From Macrotrachela quadricornifera (Eukaryota; Rotifera; Eurotatoria; Philodinida; Philodinidae): a stretch of DNA of 64,000 bases. The stretch is taken from NCBI GenBank assembly GCA_022393335.1, contig JAJEKB010021741.1, positions 168,846-232,845 on the forward strand, read 5' to 3'. The number at the start of each line of letters is the position of its first letter. Position 1 is the stretch's first letter. Positions 22,262 through 32,325 of this stretch are shown here, piece after piece. The translations under genes and the position numbers were made by a program. The notes under the pieces are model-generated. The model ran no database searches, was not told the origin of the DNA, and saw nothing but the letters and a program-made list of their open reading frames with translations.

Positions 22262-23560
22262 TCAAGATACAGGATTTACTCTATTATGTTGTTGTTTTCG
22301 TTTCTTAATCAACCATTGGATAGACATGACCAAACGAGGTATTACAATTTGAAGAATAGTCGTAAGTCCACCGATTAAAGCAATTATTGTTGTAATTGTA
22401 TACACAATATTGTATTTTTCTGAGTATGTATATTGGCAATAGATTGGGCGGCACTGTGTAAAATAATTAGTATAAGAAATATTACGTGTCCATTGTTCAA
22501 TCAGTATCTGTTCCATTATACTTTCAATAATAGTATCCGATTTATGTTGGTGTAACTTTGAAAGATCAAGCGCTGAAGTTGTGAAATTATCAATAAAGCC
22601 AACGGCTTGACGCAATTGATTAATACATGACTGATTGAAGAGACATATGAGATTTGATTGTAACAGTCCCTCAAATATATAACATCCAATAAAGAAGCCT
22701 GGCACTAAATGCACCGGAATATCTTGTCCATCAAGCGTATAAACATAAGCTTGTTCCTTGCAAGTCGGTGTATCCTGACATGAACATGTTTGATTGTCAT
22801 ACTTTTTAAATCGAAGAGTAATTGATCCAGGAAATGCATTACTACCATTACCAATATAATCCACAAGACGAAAGCTGAGACTTGATAATGAAATTGAAAC
22901 AAGACCATTTCCATGTGTAGTATCACGTATAATACGAAATGTGCGAATAAAATCATTTTCTATAGAATTAATGAATAAATCAATACTAGCATTTACTTGT
23001 GGAATAAATATATGCTCTGGTAAAACATTAGTTGATATAAATGTACTTGACTTCAACTTGACCAGATTATTATTTATGCTTTTATTAGCCAAAGAACAAA
23101 GTAAACCAAGTGTTGTAAACATGCTAAATCCTCGAAATCGAAAATCTCGATTATATACATAATAATTTCTGTATGAATTTTGTAAACCAATTGACCAGCG
23201 AGGATGAACAAAATCACTCGTACAAATCGGGTGAAATATTGGAACTAATGAGATAAATTCTTGTTGAGGAATAGCTATATTAGTACAAGGACATGTAAGC
23301 GTTTGAATATAGTGTTGGTAGAGAGACAAATATAGCAGAAGTGTTGGTGAATTAACTGTGACTGTTTGTGTCACTTGTACTTGAGATGTATAAATGATCA
23401 GAATTGCAAGTGATATGAATAACAAGAATATATATAATCGAGTAGAAATTAGTTCATTTTTTAGTTGCTCTTGTTGATTATCTGATGGCGTATTTGATTG
23501 AAATAGATTCATGTTGCGAAGAGCATCGATTCCTTTTCGATAAATGTTTGTAATATGCAT
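22262..23560 (-). CDS. Two-pass membrane protein, bdelloid-type Cys-rich family, copy 1
   Basis: 432 residues in one exon. A short cytosolic head with RNMNLFQS is followed by TM1 at about 43-60. A large Cys-rich extracellular loop starts TLTCPC (C90, C92) and continues with FHPICTSDF, a C-x-C pair in the middle, CLFNQSC and CRPIYC. TM2 lies at about 384-412, with the conserved core ALIGGLTTILQIVIPRLV and a basic tail. The two-pass, Cys-rich-ectodomain layout resembles DEG/ENaC or P2X channels in topology only; I see no diagnostic motif of either. It is the 3'-most of three head-to-tail paralogues on this strand, about 140 bp below copy 2. Function unknown. An ATG, an intact frame and a nearby AATAAAG support a live gene. 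Confidence 0.78.
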   Translation of the reverse strand: MHITNIYRKGIDALRNMNLFQSNTPSDNQQEQLKNELISTRLYIFLLFISLAILIIYTSQVQVTQTVTVNSPTLLLYLSLYQHYIQTLTCPCTNIAIPQQEFISLVPIFHPICTSDFVHPRWSIGLQNSYRNYYVYNRDFRFRGFSMFTTLGLLCSLANKSINNNLVKLKSSTFISTNVLPEHIFIPQVNASIDLFINSIENDFIRTFRIIRDTTHGNGLVSISLSSLSFRLVDYIGNGSNAFPGSITLRFKKYDNQTCSCQDTPTCKEQAYVYTLDGQDIPVHLVPGFFIGCYIFEGLLQSNLICLFNQSCINQLRQAVGFIDNFTTSALDLSKLHQHKSDTIIESIMEQILIEQWTRNISYTNYFTQCRPIYCQYTYSEKYNIVYTITTIIALIGGLTTILQIVIPRLVMSIQWLIKKRKQQHNRVNPVS

Positions 23561-23700
23561 ACGTATACCTGTTGAATCAAAAGAAATCGTACAATATTAA
23601 AACAGATACAATACTCCTAATAAAAGAATGTAACGTATTTTTAGTCATTTTTTTAATTTATCAATAATAGTTAAATGTGTCTAACTTTACTTAAAATTAA

Positions 23701-25119
23701 TTAAAATTGTTTGTTTGAATTTGTCTGTAGACTGTTCAAGCTAGCACCAATATACGCATATCTACTTGATATTTTTATCATTAATGAAAATTCTACAAAT
23801 TTTATTCTTACTAAATTCAGAGAAAAACTTTTTTTGTTCAAGAACTTACTTAGTTGTGGTGTTTTGGGCTGACGCCTACGTCGTGCAAATTGTACAAATC
23901 GTGGTACAATAATCCGAAAGATTTTTACTAATCCACCAAGTAAACCTATTAGTGTTGTAAAAATAATACTAATTGGTGTTCTTGTGTTCAATTTATAGAA
24001 GCATGTAGATGGACGACAACTTTCATAGTAAATCTTGAATGAATCATTCCAAAGCCATTGTTCTATCATTAAGTTTGTCACAAGATTGTCAATTGGATCA
24101 GATATATTATAGATACTAATAATGTTTGAATTAAGGGCATGTATATTGAGTGGTTCAGTAAAATTTAGATAGAATATCAAAGTATCGACACATGATTGAT
24201 TGAAAAGACATTCAAGTGTCGATTGTCGCACGGATTCATCAATATAACATCCTGTAACGAATCCTGGTATGGAAAATACTGTATAGATACCTGTGCTATT
24301 GTAAGAATATATCATAGCATCCATTGAACATGTAGGTGAGATTGAGCAGGAACATGTACCATAACCCACAAAATAACTAGTAACGCTGAATGATGGGTAT
24401 GAACCCAAAAAGTAGGCAATAAAATTCGTATTAAGACCACTCATTATTTGATTAGTTTGTACACTTGTACGTATGAATTCTACATTGGTAGAAAAAATAT
24501 TATTCGCTGTTTGAATAAAATCAGCAACCAATTGTATTGTTTTCTCATGAAATAAATTTTCAAATAATAGTTCAGCTGAAATCATTTGAGTAGAATTGAA
24601 AGATGTTAATGCATTCGAAACGGTTCTATTAGCAAGCGAACAGAACGAAGCCATCGTCCGAAAGACTGCTTTATACTTTCGACGGAAATCATTAATAAAC
24701 ATTAGACCCGGTAATCGAATAGTGGTTTCTATCCATTTGTTAGTTATAAAATGGCTTGTACATAATTGATGAAATATTGGCTTGATATGCAAAAAATCTT
24801 GATACTTAGTTGTGATTGTTGAGCATGGACATGAAAGTCTTTCATGCTGTTTTTCATATAAAATTTGATATTCATTGAACGATGGATTTTTGATAGTAAT
24901 CGTCTGTATAACATTCTCCTTCGTCTTATATGTGAGTAAAACGAGAAAACAAATAATTAACAAAATAATATAGAGTAATGTTGAGATTTGTTCAGTTTTT
25001 AAGTGGTATTCATCGATAGATGGTGGTGAAGATGAAAATAAATTCAATGACCGAATGGATTTCAGTATTTTTGTAGTAAATAATTGTAGTTTGTGACAAC
25101 AGTTATGATTATTAGCCAT
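23701..25119 (-). CDS. Two-pass membrane protein, bdelloid-type Cys-rich family, copy 2
   Basis: Same design as copy 1: TM1 about residues 47-65, LSCPCSTI, FHQLCTSHF, CSLANR, CSCSISPTC, CLFNQSC, CRPSTCFY, and TM2 with the core LIGLLGGLVKIFRIIVPRFV followed by ARRRRQPK. After TPQL the DNA reads CTAAGTAAGT, a strong 5' splice donor whose intron starts at 23849. The last 50 or so residues of the open frame are therefore probably intron read-through, and a short terminal exon is expected. One possible acceptor (CTACAG near 23725) would give a brief tail. The ectodomain is strongly diverged from copies 1 and 3, so this is an older duplicate. Function unknown. Confidence 0.75.
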   Translation of the reverse strand: MANNHNCCHKLQLFTTKILKSIRSLNLFSSSPPSIDEYHLKTEQISTLLYIILLIICFLVLLTYKTKENVIQTITIKNPSFNEYQILYEKQHERLSCPCSTITTKYQDFLHIKPIFHQLCTSHFITNKWIETTIRLPGLMFINDFRRKYKAVFRTMASFCSLANRTVSNALTSFNSTQMISAELLFENLFHEKTIQLVADFIQTANNIFSTNVEFIRTSVQTNQIMSGLNTNFIAYFLGSYPSFSVTSYFVGYGTCSCSISPTCSMDAMIYSYNSTGIYTVFSIPGFVTGCYIDESVRQSTLECLFNQSCVDTLIFYLNFTEPLNIHALNSNIISIYNISDPIDNLVTNLMIEQWLWNDSFKIYYESCRPSTCFYKLNTRTPISIIFTTLIGLLGGLVKIFRIIVPRFVQFARRRRQPKTPQLSKFLNKKSFSLNLVRIKFVEFSLMIKISSRYAYIGASLNSLQTNSNKQF

Positions 25120-26497
25120 TTCGTCTAAAAATATGTAACTTCCACATTAACATGTAACATAATATGAACAACAAAGATTTATATTGTTCAAATAAAATCT
25201 ATACACATTCAGTTAAAACATAACTGTATCTGATAAGTTTATAAAAAAACTGTATGGAAGATTTCGACACAAATATATGAAAATAAACAAAGTTATAATG
25301 AATCATAAAATCATTTGTTAACGCCAAATATTTTCGATTGATGATGCATTTATACTGAATCTAGATAAGAGTGAAAGAGCTAACTCCTCTAACATAAGAC
25401 TTTGCTTTTGGTATAGTTAGAATATATTATATGCTACGTCACACACTACAAAAATTTTTCCACTTGACTCTTCTAATAGTCTTAGTTTAACTTCAAGTAT
25501 TCTGTTATAATGATTAGTTACTTTGCTGTGGGTCTTCACTTCTTTTATGTTAAGTGCACTCAATATGCTAACGAATGACTAATCATAAATAGAAAAACTT
25601 TGCATTTTCGTTTTTTGATTCCTAGATATATTTTATTAAAAAAGAAAGATATAATAGAAGATATGTGCGCAATCAAGTTTCGACGCTATGAAAACAATAT
25701 TTTTTTGGTAAAAGATGAATTCGTTTTTTCTTATTTCATTTTTACTCTACCTCATATCTTCTGTTAAACAAAAAATAAAACATGTTACAAGGTGCAATGT
25801 GAAAAGCTTCACAATTTACATAAGACAGCTTATTTCACGGTTGCATTTATTTCTTTTTGAAAGAAAAAGTACACAATTAACATAAGTTTTACACTGCAAA
25901 TATTAGAACTTCTTACGCTGTGACTTGTACTATACTTTGTGTTTTTTTCTGTAAGAACATCTTTTTGAAGACTAAAATATGAAGTGCAAAGTTCTGTCAT
26001 TTATTATAAGTTACCCGTTATATATCATACGGAAAAAGACATGACACTAACATAAAAGAAATGATGGACAACAACAAAGCATAATACTTGTAAGTCTGAA
26101 ATTTTGCAGTTAGTCTACATGTGTAATGTTCGATGTTTGTCTGCGTGTGTCTCTGTGCCAGACCAACGGTTAAATAAAGCTATAAACGGAAGTTCCCAAG
26201 GTAGGAATGTACCGAGCACGAGTCTCTCGGAACTCGCTTCTCTCGGTCTTAGTTTGTTTTGATCTGAGCCACTGTCGTTCAGATTCATTATCGATTTTTA
26301 GTTAGGTATGTAATAACACAATACTATCACTACCAATACCAAAATGGTATTGATGAGTGCCGGTGTTCATAGTATTAGTATTGTATGAGGACACTCTTGA
26401 ATTTTCAAGTTCTCTTATACGAAGATACACTTAGGTGCTCCTCTCCTATTATATGAGGATAACCATAAGTTCTCAAGCCCTATTGTAGAGAGTATCG
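25120..26497. other. Intergenic, includes a GC-richer block
   Basis: Mostly AT-rich. The block 26140-26310 is GC-richer and contains AATAAAGC and a CTCGG-rich stretch. An adjoining hairpin-forming segment (CAATACCAAAATGGTATTG near 26332-26352) follows it. It could be a solo LTR or promoter fragment, but I could not define ends or a target duplication. No gene seen. Confidence 0.45.
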
Positions 26498-26931
26498 GGC
26501 TCATGGTCTATTGATTAAGAGTTATGACCATTTTACTGAAATCTTGGCCTATTCATAGGCATTTACTAGAATGTCAAACTAAGAGATTTCCATTTGAAAT
26601 TTTATACAAAAGTAGGTTTAAGAATTCTCAATATATCCTGAAAATGTTAGCTCAAACAAACGATCTTTTGTCGAAATATTGAACTTCTATCTAAACTCGA
26701 ACTTTGGGAGAAGTGTATGAAAAGCGATCAATTTGTTAAAAACTCAATATTTCAACAAAGGATCGTTTGTTTGAGTTGATATTTTTTAGAATATATTCAG
26801 GATTCTTAGACCTAATTTTGGATAAAACTTCAGATCAAAATCTCTTAGTTTGACGTTCTAGTTAATGTCTATGAACAGGTCAAAAATTCAGTAAAATAAT
26901 CATAACTTCCGGTCAGTAGAGCATGATCTCA
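26498..26931. mobile_element. Foldback element with about 190-bp arms
   Basis: The left arm 26498-26688 pairs with the right arm 26750-26931 over nearly its full length. Shared blocks include TTCATAG(G/A)CAT, GTCAAACTAAGAGATTT and CAAACAAACGATC(C/T)TTTG. The loop is about 60 bp. It contains GTTATGACCATTTTACTGAA, related to the motif in the 4160-5106 element and in the repeat near 63430. Its right end overlaps the last codons of the open frame of membrane-protein copy 3. Confidence 0.8.
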
Positions 26932-28316
26932 AATCCATCTAAGATTCTCCTAATCTCACTGAGTCCTACTAATAGCCAAAAGATGAGCTCAAACAGCGTC
27001 CGACAGTTGAACAGACTCCCTCGTAAGATTATGATATACGTTAACTTACTTATCTGTACATGATTGGTATTTAATCTTATTGGATCTTGTCGATATCGAA
27101 TTAGTTTGACTACAATTGGCACTATAAAGAAGAGAATTTTATAGAGACCACCAATGAGACCGATCAATATAGTAAAGATAACCACAATGCTATTTTTTCC
27201 GACTTTAGTGTATGTGCATTGTTTTGGTTGACACCGGTGATAATAAGAAGAATAAGAAATATTTTGATACCATGATTCTATCATAAGATTATCTAATAAT
27301 TGACTAATATTTGTCAATGTGTTATAACGACTTGTCTTTGAGCTACTCAGTGCCGTGGCATTAAAAAATACAGGAGATTGTAAATAGTATTGTAGCTGAT
27401 TAAGACATGTTTGGTTGTATAAGCATTGTAGATTTGATTGACGCATTGCTTCCACCAAAAAACAACCCGTATAGATTCCTGGAATCACAAATGCAATCTC
27501 ACTACTATTCTTATTTTGGATTGCTGCGAAGGCAACACAAGATGGTGTAACTTCACAGTAACATGTATTAGGTGTACCATACGATTGAGGATAAGAAAAG
27601 ATCGTATATCCCGGTAAAGAGGTACTATAACTACTAAGTAAAAAGTAATAGTTAGTGAATAAACCAGAAATAAAACCATTTATAAAATCCGTGTTACGGA
27701 CAAAGTCGAATGAATTGGCAAATGTGTTAGCAGTTGTAGAAATATACAAATCAATCAAAGATTTGCATTGCTCGTAAAATAAATCTGCATCTATCATATT
27801 AACTGTTACGAAATGTGTTGAATAAAATCCAGGCAAACTATCTTTAATAGCTTCATCAGAAAGACGACAAAATGAGGCAAGAATTTGAAAAAGTAAACCT
27901 CCAGTATACCGAAAATCCGATGAAACATAAACATCACTGGCTGCATTGATGTAAGAAAACCACTTAGTTGTGATAAAATCACTTGTACATACCTGATGAA
28001 ATGTAGGAACTAGTGAAATAAATTCTTGTTGTTGAATAGCTATTTTACTACAAGGACATGTAAGAGTTTGAGCATAACGTTGATAAAGAGATGAATAAAG
28101 TAAGAGTGTTGGTGAATCAACAGCTATTGTTTGCGTCACTTGTACTTGGGATGTGTATATGAGAAGAATCAAAAGTAATATAAATAACAAACACACAAAT
28201 AGTCGTGTAGAAATAAGCTCATTTTTAACTTGATGTTCATCATTACGATCGAATGGTCTAGTTGACCGAAAAAGATTAAAATTACGTAAGGTAGTAGCTA
28301 AAGTTGTGAACCACAT
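26913..28316 (-). CDS. Two-pass membrane protein, bdelloid-type Cys-rich family, copy 3
   Basis: The closest paralogue of copy 1: both share NELISTRL, IYTSQVQVTQT, TLTCPC, QQEFISLVP and the CTSDF region. The first ATG is at 28316 (MWFTTLATT); the frame is open upstream without ATG, so an upstream exon is possible. The ectodomain has CSKIAI, FHQVCTSDF, CYCEVTPSC, CLYNQTC and CQPKQC. TM2 has the core LIGLIGGLYKILFFIVPIVV. After RLNTNHVQ the DNA reads ATAAGTAAGT; the predicted donor puts the intron start at 27049. The 45 residues that follow in the open frame, which end inside the foldback element at 26913, are then intronic. If the intron is not used, the element has replaced the native C-terminus. 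Function unknown. Confidence 0.75.
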   Translation of the reverse strand: MWFTTLATTLRNFNLFRSTRPFDRNDEHQVKNELISTRLFVCLLFILLLILLIYTSQVQVTQTIAVDSPTLLLYSSLYQRYAQTLTCPCSKIAIQQQEFISLVPTFHQVCTSDFITTKWFSYINAASDVYVSSDFRYTGGLLFQILASFCRLSDEAIKDSLPGFYSTHFVTVNMIDADLFYEQCKSLIDLYISTTANTFANSFDFVRNTDFINGFISGLFTNYYFLLSSYSTSLPGYTIFSYPQSYGTPNTCYCEVTPSCVAFAAIQNKNSSEIAFVIPGIYTGCFLVEAMRQSNLQCLYNQTCLNQLQYYLQSPVFFNATALSSSKTSRYNTLTNISQLLDNLMIESWYQNISYSSYYHRCQPKQCTYTKVGKNSIVVIFTILIGLIGGLYKILFFIVPIVVKLIRYRQDPIRLNTNHVQISKLTYIIILRGSLFNCRTLFELIFWLLVGLSEIRRILDGFEIMLY

Positions 28317-28340
28317 GAGCAATCGTAATATCGTGTTCAA

Positions 28341-30847
28341 TCAAACAAACTCAGATGAAAACGACTAACTTTGAAGACGCGGATGTAAAATGCGAATGAA
28401 CATTTTTAGTGTAATATCAACGTATTTAGAGGATGCATAAAGAGAGAGAGAATATTCAAAAGAGAGTAAAAAAGAGAGAACCTTCGAGAAAGAAAATGCA
28501 AGAGACACAATGAAAGTGATGAAAAAAAAATTTAAAAAGAGACAATCTTGGAATGGGTTGTTATTTTGAAGTAAGACATGCTTAAGCAATCATCTGGATA
28601 TCTTAGTTGTTGACGTTAAAGAAGCAACAGAATGACCATAACATTACTGAATTGAAAAAACCTAGTTGTTGACAAGCTTTCTGAGTAATGAAGAGTGGAT
28701 ATTTTATGAAAAAAAATCACTACGACATCCTGATATACAAATAATAATTAATTGATTTTATTTTTTCGTAACGTTCAGTCAAGAATGTATGGCAGTAGAA
28801 AAATAATGATTGGTAAACATATTTATATCTTCATATCTTTTATAATATAAAAGAATATCATTGGGATAAAAAACATAAAAATGAATTCATATAATTTTTA
28901 TTTAGAATATAATTATATAATATAATCAGATTCTAATCTACAATGGAATTTTTTTTCAAATCATTTTCATATGAGAAACGAAATATTTTTGCTGAACTTC
29001 TCTGATTTATAATAATATATTTCATAAAAATTATGTCTGTTTGGCCTAGAAAGGGAAGGATAGTCACACAGTTTCGATTCCTGCAAATTTAAATACCTAT
29101 TTTTTTTATTTTCAAAGAATAGCATTGTTACACTACATAACAGCATTCAGATTTCGATTTATATTAATATACATTCTAAAACATAAGATGTAGAAATAGA
29201 AAGATAATTAATTATATTCTAAAAACGATATTCTTATTCGTGGATTAATAAGGATTTCAAATCAATAATTCAAGCATTTATTGTTGATTAAAATCACCAA
29301 AAGACATTAGCATCACTGTTATTTTCTGTCAACGAAATTTCAAAGACTTTCAATTCAAATTTTTATCTTTAAAACAACACTTGACATATCAAAAATTGAT
29401 CTTTTTTGACTTAATAATTTTGCTTAGAATAATATTACTATTTCTATTTTACATGTTTTTAGTCAGTGAGAAGACAGTCAATTCCATAATATAACAGCAG
29501 TTTACGAGACAATAGAGAACGCAATTTTAATTAAAAAGAAAAATTATTTTATATTTTGTCGATATTTTTTTTTGAGAATAATGTAAGTTACTTTACATTT
29601 AATATTCAGTTTTAATTCAATACGAATATATACGTTAAAAAGTTTTTAAAATATTTCGAATATTTGACTTTTTCATTTTTTATCTTTAATTATGAGATCA
29701 ATGGAAATAACATAGATTTCAAAACATTTGCAATTAATGAATATTCAATAAGAAAATTTTTTTTTACTAAATGTATTTGAATGTAAGTTTTATTTTTTCT
29801 TTTTTAAACATGAATTAATTAAAAGATGAAATCTTGTGATGAAAAATCGCTTAGTTTTTCCACATATTCATTAATTAAATTTGTCGTTTTTTTTTGTCAA
29901 CATAAATTTTATGTCATTATTTTATGATATTGCTTTTTTCTCATTTAATTATTCTTACTATCTCTCTTATTTAATATTATATTATATGTAAAACAGTAAT
30001 ATTTTCTTATTTTAAATAGTGACAAAATCAGAATGACGATGTTAACAAGAGAAACTTCATCTGCATTTGTCTCAAAACTGAAAATGTATTTTACTCGTTC
30101 CTCAGAAACTCTAAAGATGGATCGTAGTTTTTTTTAAGACTTTTCTATCTTGACTTGATCATTAGTAACAGAATTTTCTTTATATTTTATAAAATAAATA
30201 AAACAAATCTCAAGCCATATCATTTGTTTCATTTTGTAGAAGTAACAAAAAATACAAATTAAATGATCCTGTAATATAGGAAATCCGTAGTATTTTGTTT
30301 CTTTGTTCTTTTCTCTTATACATAGTTTATGAAAGCAAAAGCTCTGTAGATGCGATGGCATTCTTTACTCAATATATTTAATTAACTATCAAATAAAAGT
30401 TTGTTTGAAGAAAATAACGTCGTTTTTCGATACAAATTTCAATAAAAGAATTAAATGAAATAAATATGCATTTTTTACTTTTTTTATTTTCTATATCATG
30501 CAATGTTTGAAACTAGGTATGTATCGAATCGAATCTTTAGAGATATTAGTCTCAACCACGATGGGTGAATAAAAAAAATTTAAAATCAAAAATTAATCAG
30601 AAAGGGCAGTTTTTCTGCAAATTAATGAGTGTTACGTTAAAATGTTAGTATTCAATACTCCGGTGGCTTTCTGTTTATTTTTGAAGATATTTCATTATAA
30701 AAAAAGATAATACAGGATGAGGCAAAAGTTATTTTACCGAAAAAAAAAGATGTCTCCATTGAGACTTCAGTAAACGATTTGATCTTTTTATCAATGATAG
30801 AGAAATACACGAGTTTTATATCCATGAAATTTACTTTTTCACAGGTG
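28341..30847. other. Intergenic, no gene seen
   Basis: AT-rich with T- and A-runs. Short ORFs (28365-28589, 30134-30361, 30652-30873, all minus) have no recognisable content. A T-arm-like GTTTCGATTCC near 29067 lacks the rest of a tRNA fold. Confidence 0.5.
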
Positions 30848-31096
30848 GAAAGAAAAAACAATATACTGAACAAAGAATTTTTCTAGGTATGTCTTTATGA
30901 TTTTTTTGGTTACGTGACTTTTAGCCCATGCTATATAGAGTGATGAAAAGTCACTTTGTCGAAAACTCAGTGTTTCTATTACGGCTCGAGCAAACGAGCT
31001 GATTCTTTTATCAATAGGTGAGGAATATCCAAGTTTTACTTTCATAAAGACATGCTTCGAAAGATTCTTTGTTAAGTATATTGTTTTTTCTTTTAG
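30848..31096. repeat. Inverted-repeat element nested in a diverged direct duplication
   Basis: The arms AAAACAATATACTGAACAAA (from about 30855) and the reverse complement of 31045-31096 (AAAACAATATACTTAACAAA) pair for about 50 bp, ending in GTCTTTATG. Separately, 30700-30840 and 30925-31050 look like diverged direct copies of one unit, with TTTTTATCAATGATAGAGAA against TTTTATCAATAGGTGAGGAA at matching places. Confidence 0.5.
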
Positions 31097-31857
31097 ACAT
31101 GAAAAAGTAAAAGTTTTTTTTTGAGGTCATTAGTGGTACTTAACAAAAGCTCTCTCCATCTATGTCAGTATGAATTTAAACCGTAAACACAACTCTATTA
31201 TTGTTAAGAAGTCTGGCGATCGTGTCCCAGAATCTTTTGAAACTGGTTCATGAGAGTGGAACTAATTTCGTAAATTTTAAGATTGCAAATAATATCACTA
31301 TTAGATAGTATTTCTCAGTCTCCTTCCCTTTTATTTCTTCATTTCTTTATTTACAATTATCAAGTATTATGCATTCGTCTACATATATGTTTCAATATAA
31401 TTTGTATATAAACTAGCATATTTTACCTCTTTGCACTTTCTCTCTATCTCTCGTTTTGTTCAGCATTGTATTATTTCCCATCATTAGCTATTGCTTCTTA
31501 TACTTTTTTTTTCTACTTTATTAATCTAACTTCTTTTCTCCATTCCTTCACTCATAATATATTAAGCACTTCTGAGTGTAACAAGAAACACACATTCAAG
31601 AAAATGCGGTCATTTTGCAACAAAAAATGAGTTAAACAGATGAAAATATATTTCTACCTACTTATACTGATGATTCATGACTGTTGTATGACTAAACTGT
31701 GGTTCCTTTGTATGTTAGTCATCATATGAAATTGCCACTCAAATGTGAAATTCTTTTATTTTTTTTCTTTTTACGTTCTTATCGACCATTTTGTGTATAA
31801 ATAATAAAAAAAACTTGCATTGTTGCTTCTATTATTTATTGTAGTCATTGCAGAACG
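31097..31857. other. Intergenic, 5' flank of the dynein-domain gene
   Basis: AT-rich. A T-rich run and TTATTGTAG just before the downstream ATG could be a splice acceptor, so an upstream non-coding or coding exon is possible. Nothing else seen. Confidence 0.45.
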
Positions 31858-32325
31858 ATGGCAGCACTATCTGAAAACGATGTTTTAGCCGACTTGCAGG
31901 GTGTGTAGCAATCTTTATTTTTGCTCATCAGTCTAATGAAGCTCTCTTCTATAGCTGCCGAAGAGGGTATCAAGCAAATCCGAAGGACAGATCTAATGCT
32001 TTTGCGTGATATTGACAAGCCGCCCCGGCCCATCCTGATCGTATTTGAAGTGTTGGGTGTCTTGCTTCAATCTGACAAGATCAACAATAAATTCGAGTGG
32101 ATCACAGCACGAAGAATGCTTGGTAATCCTCGTTTTATTGAAACATTGATCAATTTCGATAAGGATCATGTGAAAGAAGAACAATTGACACATCTTGCAT
32201 CCTACTTGGAACAAGACGAAATGCAACCAGAGAAGATAGCACGTGCTTCGCGAGTGTGCGCTCCTATTGGCATGTGGATTCGGGCAGTAGCTAAGTATGG
32301 ACGAATGAGACATCAATCCATATAA
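31858..32325 (+). CDS. Free-standing dynein heavy-chain microtubule-binding domain protein
   Basis: Two exons: 31858-31900 and 31955-32325, joined across a 54-bp GT-AG intron (GTGTGTAGC...TTCTATAG) in phase 1, giving 137 residues. The product is homologous to the stalk tip of dynein heavy chains: the end of coiled coil 1 (ADLQAAEEGIKQIRRTDL), the proline junction DKPPRPILIVFEVLGVLL, then RRMLGNPRFIETLINFDKDH, the PEKIARASRVC segment and the last helix GMWIRAVAKYGRM. It ends where coiled coil 2 should begin. There is no AAA+ motor sequence before or after it. The domain normally contacts tubulin; alone it could bind microtubules without moving. The frame is intact and composition is less AT-rich than the flanks. 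It may be a recent fragment of a heavy-chain gene or a co-opted small protein. An AATAAA lies about 30 bp past the stop. Confidence 0.8.

Noticed and set aside
22941..23162. Plus-strand ORF inside membrane-protein copy 1
   Set aside because: Antisense shadow; the minus frame has the conserved family motifs.
26089..26310. Candidate solo LTR (AATAAAGC followed by a CTCGG-rich segment)
   Set aside because: No second copy, defined TG...CA ends or target-site duplication could be found in the window.
29035..29090. tRNA-like T arm (GTTTCGATTCC)
   Set aside because: No matching acceptor stem, D arm or anticodon arm could be built around it. A similar minus-strand scrap near 57775 also fails.
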